Below, piece by piece: positions 45,952-55,622 of a DNA stretch of 64,000 bases. The stretch covers positions 1,550,001 through 1,614,000 of the forward strand of contig OZ237738.1 in assembly GCA_965178125.1 (NCBI GenBank). The letters run 5' to 3'. A program made the position numbers and the translations under genes. The notes beneath the pieces are model-generated. The model made no database searches, was not told the DNA's origin, and saw only the letters and a program-made list of their open reading frames with translations. Origin of the DNA: Bilabrum cf. latius (taxonomy: Eukaryota > Bigyra: Bicosoecida > Bigyra > Bicosoecida). Positions within the stretch are counted from its first letter, which is position 1. The number at the start of each line of letters is the position of its first letter.

Positions 45952-47677
45952 ATGCTGCGATCGGCCCGCCGAGTTCTTGCAACTGGTACCGCTGGCACGT
46001 TGGGTGCGCTAAGCTCGGCTGGATTTGCTCGGGTGGCCCTGATGACCAGATTGCCAGCTGCCGGTGTTGGTCTGTTCGCCAAGCGTGACGTACACTCGTC
46101 TGTTTCATCTGGTGGTGATATCCGAGTGGAAAAAGACACGATGGGGGAGTTGCAGGTCCCCGCTGATAGGCTTTGGGGCGCGCAAACCCAGCGATCTTTG
46201 ATGAACTTCAAGATTGGTGATGCCCCGGACCGCATGCCCGTTGAGGTGATTCGCGGTGAGAGGATTGGGCTCTAAGTATTATGCGTCATCATTTTTATTA
46301 GCTTGTTTGGTCGTGCGACCCCATTCGATCGAGCACTCGCGTGCTATGCGCCGTCGTGGCACAAGCAAAGATTTACCGAAGGACCGCCGAATGGTAGCGT
46401 TCCGCGACCTCGCAGGGTTTGGCGTCTTGAAGAAGTCGGCTGCCATCGTGAATATGAGGTACGGCCGCCTGGAAGGCGAGGTGGGCGAGGCCATCGTGAA
46501 GGCCTGCGACGAGGTAATCGAGGGCAAGCTGGACGACCACTTCCCTCTGGTGACCTTCCAGACCGGGTCGGGCACCCAGTCCAACATGAACTCCAACGAG
46601 GTCATCGCTAACCGTGCGATCCAGATGCTGGGTGGAGAGCTGGGCAGCAAGAGCCCCGTGCATCCGAACGACCACGTCAACATGGGCATGAGCTCCAACG
46701 ACTCGTACCCCACGGCCATGCACATCGCCGCCGCCCTAGAGGTCACGCACAGGACACTCCCCGGCCTCAAGTAGCTGCACGCGAGCCTCAAGGCCAAGGC
46801 CGACGAGTGGAAGGACATCATCAAGATCGGCCGCACGCACACCCAGGACGCGACCCCCCTCACGCTGGGCCAGGAGTTCGGCGGGTACGTGCAGCAGCTC
46901 GAGTACTCGATCGCGAGGATCGAGGCAGCCATGCCCCGCATGCTGCTGCTGGCACAGGGAGGCACGGCCGTGGGCACTGGCCTCAACAGCGTGGAGGGAT
47001 TCGACGTTGACATCGCCTCGCAGATCGCCAAGGAGACGGGCCTGGCCTTCGAGACGGCCCCCAACAAGTTCGAGGCACTGGCCGCTCACGACTCATTCGT
47101 GGAGATGAGCGGCGCCCTCAACACCGTGGCGGCCTCGCTGATGAAGATCGCCAACGACATCCGGTTCCTGGGAAGCGGGCCGCGCTGCGGGCTGGGCGAG
47201 CTGTCTCTGCCTGAGAATGAGCCCGGGTCCAGCATCATGCCGGGCAAGGTGAACCCCACGCAGTGCGAGGCCATGACCATGGTGTGCGCGCAGGTCATGG
47301 GCAACAACGTGGCCATCACGGTAAGCGGTTCCAACGGGCACTTTGAGCTGAACGTGTTCAAGCCCGTCATGGCGTACAACCTGCTGCAGTCCGCCAGGCT
47401 GATCGGAGACTCGTGCGTGTCCTTCGCCGAGCGCTGCGTGGACGGGATCGAGCCCAACAAGGAGCGGATCGACGCGCTCCTCAACGAGAGCCTCATGCTC
47501 GTGACCGCACTCAACCCGTACATCGGGTACGACAAGGCCGCGGCCGCCGCCAAGAAAGCCCACAAGGAGGGCACCACGCTCAAGGAGGCGGCCCTGTCGC
47601 TGGAGTACCTCACGGAGGCAGAGTTTGACGAGTGGGTCAGGCCCGAGAAGATGATCGGGCCCTCCAAGCGGGAGTGA
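45952..47677 (+). CDS. FUM: Mitochondrial class II fumarase
   Basis: Fumarate hydratase of the TCA cycle (fumarate + water = malate), 521 aa. The first 50 residues are rich in Arg, Ala and Ser without acids, a typical mitochondrial presequence. Exons are 45952-46255 and 46416-47677 (160-bp intron, GTGAGA...GCAG, phase 1); the junction restores [16 protein letters not shown]. Conserved parts include [33 protein letters not shown] and the flexible SS loop [14 protein letters not shown] at 46772-46774 lies in LPGLK-x-LHASL, a position where other fumarases have polar residues such as Lys, His or Asn, which suits Gln. The gene continues for another 300 conserved residues to TGA, so this TAG cannot be the end. 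Class II enzymes form tetramers. Confidence 0.95.
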
Positions 47678-47811
47678 ACGAGGAGGTGCCTTCGGGGCGG
47701 ATACGGATGCTCTGGGCGCTGGGTCATTGAACAGGATGTGCCTGCAGATTCATGCATGCTGAAAGGGCATCCACATTCCGATCGGTAGTCTGCTATGCCA
47801 TGCCATTCATA

Positions 47812-48918
47812 TCAGGTGCCTGCTCCCGAGGCTGAGTGTTCCTTGCCTGCGCTTGCGCCTGCCTATGCTGCTGCTGCTGCTGCTTCCTCCGCCGATCCCG
47901 TCGCCTCGCCCGCCCCCTCTGCATTGCTTTCCAGCAGGGACACCACATCCCCTAGGCAATCGCACACGAAGCTAGGCATCTCCCCCCTCGCCCCGTCGCC
48001 CTCTCTCCCGGGTGTACCTGCCTTGGCCCTGAGCCCCTCCACCTCGGCCTGGGTCGAGATGCCAGTCAGCACAAGCAGGGACTGCATCCCCAGGTCCCTC
48101 GCCTGGTTGCCGAACAGAATGTCCGTGTTCAGCCGATCTCCCACCATCAGGGCAGTCGCCGGATCCACCCCCGCGTGTTCCTTGAGCAGCCCCAGCAGCG
48201 CGGGGGAGGGCTTCCCGGCGACTGCCTCGGGGGGGCGCCCTGCACCTGCCGCCACCGCCGCCAGCACCGCACCTGCGCCCGGCAGCAGCGTGTCCTTGGC
48301 CGGGAACGTGGAATCTCCGTTGGTCGCAAAGAACCTGACGCCCGGTTTGCGAGCCAACGCAGAGGCCCTCGCGATCTTGGCGTACGACGCCTGCGTGTCC
48401 AGGCCAACCACCACGGCCTTGACGTCGCCCAGTGCATCCAGAGAGTCCGCCGTGAACTCGTCCATGTTGAACGGCGCAAGGGAATCTGTTTGGCCTATCG
48501 TTTCGAAGCCTTCGGCTTTCAGCTCTTCGTGCAGGCCCTCCTCACCTACCACATACACCAGCGAGCCTGGAGATACGCCTTTCGACTGAAGGAGTTTGGC
48601 CGCCGCGAACGCGCTACCGAATATGGCAGTTTCCGCCACGTCGATACCAAGAACATCCTTCACTTTGTGGACGTACGCAGATCGCGACTTTGTCGAATTG
48701 TTTGTCAGAAGAACTACCTGCTTGCCAGCCCTCTGCAGCTTGAGGATAGCCTCTGCCGATCCCGGAATGGGCGTTTTTCCGCGCCACAGGACGCCATCAC
48801 AGTCGAGAAGTATTGATTTACGTGAATGCAAGCATTTTGATAAAGCCGCTTTACCTTTTGATGTTCCCGTGCGGCTGCCGGCCGGAACTCCTAGCTCGAG
48901 CGAGGCAATAGCGGCCAT
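47812..48918 (-). CDS. Phosphoglycolate phosphatase-like HAD hydrolase
   Basis: 368 aa HAD phosphatase of the p-nitrophenylphosphatase/phosphoglycolate phosphatase group. Motif I is LLDCDGVLWRG, motif II LLTNNSTKSR, the Lys of motif III lies in AGKPSP, and motif IV is MVGDRLNTDI. Members remove phosphate from 2-phosphoglycolate or similar compounds. The ATG at 48918 leaves about 45 residues before motif I, enough for a short targeting peptide; the frame is open further upstream without another ATG. A C-terminal Ala run is followed by TAG at 47863-47865, 16 more codons and TGA at 47812-47814. The short extension after the TAG is not conserved family sequence, so here the reading depends on the other genes. 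Confidence 0.85.
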
Positions 48919-49111
48919 TTTTCTACTTAAAAGACAATTTGAAATCCGCAACGTACTCCACGCAATCGAATTGACTCGATTCTACCGAAAGACCGCGTGA
49001 TACATCCAAATCTGGTCGCCCCGAGCTGCCAACAGCGAAAATAGCGAATGATCCGGAGTAGCACTAAACGCTCTTGCCGAAGGCACAGGTAGAAAGTCGC
49101 GGGCGGGAAGC

Positions 49112-49387
49112 ATGATGGATGTAGTCCGTAGCGCTACATTTTTCTTGCCTGATGGCCTTGACGCCGCAATCTACGTGATTGTATTTGCTTTGATGGTGCG
49201 AACCAAGCTTTGTAGCGGGCGATCCATCCCGTGCAATGAGCCCAGCCAACTATGCCCCCCCCGACCTTTTTCCTTTGCCCCATTGCAGGTATTTCATGCA
49301 TTAGCTTTGGTGGTATGGGTCGTTTTGGCGGTACGCGAGGGAATGCAGCCTCCGAAGATCCGCAAGCCTGCTAGGTTCCAGCGATGA
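49112..49387 (+). CDS. Small single-pass membrane protein, probably with one intron
   Basis: Open frame from ATG 49112 to TGA 49385-49387. A likely intron (49196-49288, 93 bp, GTGCGA...pyrimidine tract-GCAG) would join FALM to VFHALALVVWV and make one long hydrophobic segment. The spliced product is about 60 aa, with a basic C-terminus (PPKIRKPARFQR). The unspliced frame also stays open because the intron length divides by three. It could be a small subunit of an organellar or ER membrane complex, but I do not recognise it. Confidence 0.45.
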   Translation: MMDVVRSATFFLPDGLDAAIYVIVFALMVRTKLCSGRSIPCNEPSQLCPPRPFSFAPLQVFHALALVVWVVLAVREGMQPPKIRKPARFQR

Positions 49388-49509
49388 CAGCTCCTAAAAG
49401 TGTTAATGGACAAACTATTCCAGGAGTCTTATTCATGACAGGAGTCTTCTAAATGATACCATGAGAAATTTACACAACAGAACGCCCCCAAGCAGGCCAA
49501 GCGTGCAGC

Positions 49510-51797
49510 TCACCCGATCAGCTGGCGGCTCGAATCCGACACGGTTGTACCGGCGGCACTGTCGATCCGTTCGAGCGCCTCCGGCCGCAATTCCCTCTGG
49601 CTTAGCACGTTACGAGAGGACGTCGCCCTGGACTGATGCCTAAGCTTGCTGATTCGCTCCCATTCCGCCCCTCCCACCGCCGCCTCCACGACCCTCTCCT
49701 CCGTGGGCCCGATCGCGACTGCCTTGGAGGCCGCATGTGCCATGGCATGCGCCACCGACGTGATAGCCACTGGCTTAAACCGGAGACACATGGCCAGGGC
49801 AGCGCTCACCGCTAGTCCTTCCCCCAGCAGGCTGTTGGTCCAGTCCTGCCGCCACGACAGCTGCGTCAGCTGCACGATGAAGAACACGGTGGGCGCCAGC
49901 AAGAAGGCGAGCACGGCGGATCGCAGCCATGCATACCCGTACACGCTCTCCATGTACAGGGCCGCCTCGTCTGCCCACTGGGGATAGTCTCCCAGCACCC
50001 CCCGCAGGGTGGTCACGGAGAAATTGATGGTCACCAGCACGCCCAGCATCGTCAGGCTCTGAACCACGTACACGCCCAGGCTGAGCCCAACGCAGGAAGA
50101 AGCCAGCGGGTCGCAGCTCAGCGTGGCAGCGGCAATAGAGAAGTGCAGTATGGCCGCAATGAGCACGCCCAGCCACGTGCGCCACTATAGGTCAACGGAT
50201 ATGATGCGCCAGCCCAACCCCAGCAGCAGCATGGCCACCATCATGACCGTGTCGCCCAGCCGCCACACCAGCACGGCCACGGTGCGCCTCCATCCCTTGG
50301 CCTCACCCGTCTCGCCCCAGTGCTCGAATTGCCCCGCTCGCAGCCCGGCGCCCACGCCCCGCAGCAGTACTGCCATCAGGATCACCACATGCATTCGTGT
50401 GATGAGTGCACCCACCACGGGCAGCGCCTGAGGCCCCTCCCCCTCCCCTTCCCCATCCGCCTGCTGCTCCTGCTGCCCTCCCTACCCCTAGTCCTAGCCC
50501 TAGCTGCTTCCCCCTTCGCCCGACTCTCCCTACCCTTCAGAACCCTACGTGCCCTCCCCTGCCCCGCTAGCCGGGCCGGACCCACCCGAAGCGAGCCCGT
50601 CCGACTCGGCAAGTATCACCCGCCCCTGCCTGCTCTCGGCCAATGGCCTCCTGTCTATGCTACCGCCGCCACTGCCGCCCTCTCCCTCCCCCTCCCCCTC
50701 TCCCTCGCCACCAGCCTCTTCCCCTCCCCCCTGTAAATACCTCCTGGCTACCTTGGCTCGGATCTCCATGGCCTCCATCTGCAGATGGGCAGCCACACCC
50801 ATGCGCCAGTAGCGGTGCACTATGCGCCCCACGTCCAGCCAGCCGCCGGGCCCCAGCAGCAGCCACACCCCGTAGCACGCGCCCAGCACGAGCAGCACAG
50901 CAGAGGACAGCCCATACACGAGCGGCAAAGGAGTCATCTAGAGAGGAAGCCGCCGATGCCGGTCTCCCCACCACCCCCCAGAGGGCCTCTCTACGAGGAT
51001 GCTGCCCCACACCCTGGCACTCTCCTCGTCCGGCGACGGCCGAGACTAGCGAGACAGGCCCCCGCCAGCGAGCGTACTGCGAGGGTCTGGGAGCGGTGTC
51101 GAGCTGGGAGACGGCTGTTCGGACCCGCCGGGCGAAACATTATTGTCCAAAGTGGTCCGATCTTGCCCGGTTGCGTTCTGGCTGCCTGGTGGCAGATAGG
51201 TCCAGTTGAACGGCGGCAGCACGTCCTGGGAGGTCGAGGCCTCCACGCCGCCACAAATAACCACAGAAATAGAAAGTCTATGCTCCTACGGTACGAGCAC
51301 GCTGAATTCGCGCAAGCTCTCTTGGCCTTGCAAACGCTGTGAGGACCGATGGCGTGGAATTGGCGCAACGTTGGGCAGTGATATGCATGCCAAGGGGGCG
51401 GCCAAAGGGGGCTAGAACGACGCCAGTCGCCTTACCAATAATGTTGGAGCTCTACACAGGTATTCTGTGGAAGCTGTTCTAAGAAAGACCTCCTGTAGCA
51501 GATCGAACCACGCAAGAGCAGGGTGTGCGACCAAGGCCACGTTCGCGTCCGGCGGCTGCGGGGCGGGATTGCATGAGAAGTTTGCAGGTAGAATGTGTGT
51601 GCATGCACACTATGATAAGCACCTGCAGCGCTAATCTTCCTTACATCCACTGATATTCTGCCCGAAATAGTCGTTGTCCGCTCTACCCCAAAACTCGACG
51701 CAATCGTAGCATACCCATATCCGCTTCCCCTGACATCAACGTCAATCTGACTATTACAAAGTTGTATCAATAAAAGGAGGTAAACGCTTCCCCGCAT
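49510..51797 (-). CDS. Probable seven-TM protein of LU7TM (GPR107/108-like) type
   Basis: 699 aa from exons 51797-51645, 51555-51436 and 51336-49510 (introns 89 and 99 bp, GTAAGG donors, phase 0). A signal peptide (MRGSVYLLLLIQLCNS) is followed by a lumenal domain (FSVLVPQEHRLSISVVICGG), then about seven hydrophobic segments (LVYGLSSAVLLVLGACYGVW, VMMVAMLLLGLGW, LGVYVVQSLTMLGVLVTI). RIVHRYWRMG and GLGWRIISVDL recall the LU7TM family; the assignment is tentative. Ten in-frame TAGs occur, among them 51286, 51046, 50938, 50545 and 50185. Six of the ten are packed within about 60 bp at 50488-50547 in a Gln/Gly/Glu linker. The stop is TGA at 49510-49512. Such proteins act in Golgi and endosome trafficking. 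Confidence 0.6.
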
Positions 51798-51917
51798 TTC
51801 CGTTTTTTCGTGGTTCTGAAAAGTCCATGAAGCTTGCAATATCGAACGTTCGAAATCCGGTTTGAATCCTGAAGTAGCGTTGCATTGGAGGAAACAGTTC
51901 ACAAACTGGGTAATAGG
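51798..51917. promoter_or_regulatory. Bidirectional promoter region (120 bp)
   Basis: Separates the divergent ATGs of the seven-TM gene (51797, minus) and IF-2 (51918, plus). No clear element is recognised. Confidence 0.45.
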
Positions 51918-54900
51918 ATGAAAGTGTGGGGTGTTGGGAGCCGTCTGAACAAGAAGTCGTTTGAATTAGTATGGTCTGCTGCGCTGTCCGGGAGAAACCC
52001 GCTCAGATTCCCAGCCACTCGAAAATGGCTGTCCTCCACTCCAAGGGCGCATGCTGCAGCTTCAGGATCGTGTATCTCGTCATAGCAAAGGTGCATTAAA
52101 GGTGCCGGATAGAGTACCCATGGAATATCATCACTGCGTCTATTTTGCGTCTGTAAAAGTCCCAAGTATCGGACGATTTCGTCGACTGCGCGCGCCGAAG
52201 TCAAGGGACACCAGTAGCGATAGGGTACCAAACAGAAAGACAATCGCGGTTAGCAGCGTGGGTAGCAAGGCGCAGGATAGGGGTCCGGTCGCGGCATTGG
52301 AGGTGGGAGTGGCACGCGGCCTGGTAGTCAAGGCTAGAGGGCCAGAGGTGGCGGCGGCGCGCGTCGTGACGGTGGCCCTGGAGGAGGGCGAGCCGGGGGT
52401 GGCGAAGGAGGGAAGCGACCGTCACTCTTGGAATCATTGAGACAAGGTACACTCGGAAAGCGGGATAGCAAAGCCGCCACTCGCGGGCAAGGTCTTCTGC
52501 GTGCAGCTCGAGGACAGCAGCAGCAGCAGCAGCAGCAGGCCAGAGGGCCCCAGCAGAAGGGCGGGAGTACTTCCAAGGGGGGCAAAGGGGGCGCTGGTGG
52601 GGAGCCAGCGCAGCAGTCGAAGCCTTCTCTGGATGTGTTTGCCCGCATGCGCGCTGCCTTCGCCACGATGCGAGCCAAGCGGGAAGAGGCCGACATGCAG
52701 CGGCAGAGACAGGAGAGGGAGAGGAGGGTGGCGGCGGCGCGGGCCAGGAGGCAAGGGGGCGCGGGGGGTCCTAGGGGGCACTAGAGAGGGGACCGGGATA
52801 TGAGAAATAAGGAGAGAGACGATCGACGGAACTAGCAGCTGCGCGGCGCCGGTGGCCGGCTCGGTCAGGCCACCTTGAACGACAGGGGCAAGGCACTCAA
52901 GAGGGCGCGAGGGGCGCTGAGGCGGCAGGGACAGGCCGCGCGGTCGCAGGCCACGGCCCGCGCCTCGCCTGCCTCTTCTGCATAGAGCTCTGCGGGCAGC
53001 GTGAAGGAGTCGGGCGATTTCCTGGAGCTCCGTGTGTACGTGGACCAGCGTGCTTCTGACGCGTTCAATGCGCGCGGGAAGAAACGCAAGTCCAGGGCCA
53101 CGATGGCTCTCATCCGCAAGCGGTAGAAGCGCAAGTCTAGGTTCGACTATGTGCCAAAGGCAGAGCGCCCCGTGAAGAAGGGCATGGTGGTGCTGCGAGT
53201 GCCCAAGCAGGTCGAGATCGGGGGCAGCATGACGGTCCGCGAGCTGGCTGACCTGCTGCAGCTGCAGCCCGTGATGGTGGCCACTCGGCTGGAGGCACTG
53301 GGTGAGACGGTCGAGTCGCAGAAGTCGGTTGTGGAGGCAGATGTGGCAGAGTTCCTGGCGCAGGACATCGGGGTGCAGGTGGTGCGCACGGAGTTCAGGG
53401 ACAGAGAGCCCGCCAAGCAGCCGAGCCCTGACTCGGAGGAGTACCAGAAACTGCCGGTGCGGCCGCCCGTGGTGGCCGTGATGGGGCACGTGGATCACGG
53501 TAAGACCACTCTGCTGGACTCCCTCCGGAGCGCACATGTGGCGGACGGCGAGGCCGGGGGCATCACGCAGGGTGTGTCTTGCTTCAGCGTGAGCATGGAG
53601 GCAGACCTTGCCCCGAGGAACAAGGCGGGGGTCAAGGCGGCAGGGGGCAAGGCTGGGGCCAGCAGCAAGGCGAAGAAAGGCAAGAAGGCCGCGAAGACAG
53701 GCAAGGCGAAGGGGAGCGGGGGTGGTGCCAACTCGATCACGTTCATCGACACGCCCGGGCACGCCCTATTCGGGGACATGAGGGCCCGGGGAGCTCGCTT
53801 CACGGACCTGGTGGTGCTTGTAGTGGCAGCTGAGGATGGAGTGATGCCGCAGACGGAAGAGAGCGTGAAGCTATGCCTGGACAAAGGGGTACCCATGGTG
53901 GTGGCCGTCACCAAGATAGACCGCATGGGCGAGGACGAGCGGGAGGCCGCAGCTGAATCCATCTCGCATTCGCTGGCGGGACTGGGCGTGCAGACGGATC
54001 TAATTGGGGGCGATACCCCTCTGGTATCGATCAGCAGCATGACAGGAGAGGGCTTGGAGGATCTCCGTGAGATGATCCAGCTGCAAGGGGAGATCCTGGA
54101 GCTGCGGGCGAGCAGGGATGGGGCTGCGGGAGCGGAGTCCAAGGGCAAGGGCAAAGGGAAGGCCAAGGCAGGGGCGGCGGATCCCACGCAGGGGCCCCCG
54201 GAAGGTTAGATCGAGGGTGCAGATGCAGTTGTGCTCGAGTCAAAGATCGAGAAGGGCACTGGGCTCATCTCGGACGTGATCGGGCAGTGGGGTACCCTCC
54301 AGGTCGGGGACCTGTTCGTGGTAGGAGCTGCCAAGGGCAGGGTCAGGGCCATGCGGGATCCAAGCACGAATCAGCCCATCAAGGAGCTGCTCCCGGGGTA
54401 GCCAGCCCGTTTGCTTGGCCTGCCCGTGCCCCCCCCTCCGCCTGGCACGCCTCTGCAGGCAGTGGGCGATGAGGCCAGGGCCAATGCAGTGTTGGAGCAC
54501 AGGGAGCGCAGGGCTAGCCTCGAGATGCAGGCGCAGGCCGCAGAGGCAGTGGCCCTCCGTTCCAAGGAGGACGAGAAGATCGCCGAGCAGGAGCGCAGGC
54601 GCAAGCAGAGCATCGAGAGGATGAACGCGAGGGCGGGGCAGAGGCACAGGATGGCGCAGGAGGGCAAGACTCTTCCCCCGGAGCTGCAGGAACAGCCCTG
54701 GGAAAAGCGCCTGGCGAACGAGCTGGCCAAGGAGGCAGAGGAGCTGGCGAGAAGTGGGGGCAACAAGCGGACTGCCGCTGCCGCTGCGGCTCCGTCGGGT
54801 CCCAGGCAGGTGCTGGTGATGCTGCGGGCGGACACGGCGGGTGGTCTAGAGGCCCTGCGGACGGCCTTCAGTCGTATGGACGCCAGTGTAGATGGTGCGA

Positions 54901-55457
54901 CCATCCGCGCGGTGAACGAGTCCGTTGGAGACCTGAGCGAGCAGGACCTGGAGCTGGCCGAGGAGACGGGTGCGGCCGTGTTCGGCTTCAACCTCAAGGT
55001 GACGCCGTCTCTGCAGAAAGTGGCGGACAAGCTGGGGGTGCGGCTGGCGGCGGACAAGGTCATCTACCGGTTGGTGGAGTCTGCGGCGGAGCACCTGCAA
55101 GCGGTAGTGCCGGCGAAACGGGTGGAGGTGCCTCTGGGCGTGGCCACCGTGAAGGAGGTGTTCGAGATCAACTCGGGGAGGGAGGCCGTGGCAGGATGCA
55201 GGGTGTCCCAGGGAGAGGTGGTGCGGGGGGAGGACACGATGGCGAGGGTGGTGCGCAAGGATGTAGGAGTGGTGTTCGGGGGGGACCTGGGTGTGCCGCT
55301 GGCCTCGCTGCGGGTGCACAAGGACTCGGCCACGAGGGTGGAAGAGGGCACCGAGTGCGGGGTGCAGCTGGACGGGTTCACGAGGTACAGGCCAGGGGAT
55401 CGCATCGAGGTGTTCCGCGTGCAAGAGGAAAAGCTCAAGGTGGACCTGGGCTTCTGA
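51918..55457 (+). CDS. Organellar translation initiation factor IF-2
   Basis: 1179 aa GTPase that brings initiator tRNA to organellar ribosomes. The N-terminus from ATG 51918 is basic (MKVWGVGSRLNKKSFELVW), like a mitochondrial targeting peptide. A disordered Gly/Gln/Arg-rich region with a CAG run follows. The GTPase has G1 GHVDHGKTT, EAGGITQ, G3 DTPGHALF and G4 VTKIDR (Thr in place of the usual Asn). A Lys/Ala/Gly-rich insert of about 40 residues separates the switch 1 region from G3. IF-2 domains II and III follow, including GTLQVGDLFVVG, VRAMRD and VLVMLRADTAGGLEALR. Fourteen in-frame TAGs occur, eight of them in the Gln-rich N-terminal region. The one in LLPG-x-PARLLGL lies in a conserved block. 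TGA at 55455-55457. Confidence 0.92.
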
Positions 55458-55622
55458 TCTTGAGACGTGTGTAGTACCGCCAAGCGCGAGTGGTCTCGAT
55501 CGGAGGCGCAGCCTGCCAGCGTGCAGACCGGAACCGAATCGCACATCCGGATACCGGAGTGTTGTTGAGAAACAGAGAGTTGAACAGCAAAGTGTTCAGG
55601 ATGACCTAGCAATGACATCTTT
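55458..55622. promoter_or_regulatory. IF-2/TERT intergenic region
   Basis: 165 bp between the IF-2 stop and the TERT ATG on the same strand. It must contain the IF-2 3' end and the TERT promoter. No element recognised. Confidence 0.4.

Noticed and set aside
49500-49560. tRNA B-box-like sequence GGCTCGAATCC
   Set aside because: No A box, anticodon arm or acceptor stem can be formed around it, and it lies in the coding end of the seven-TM gene.
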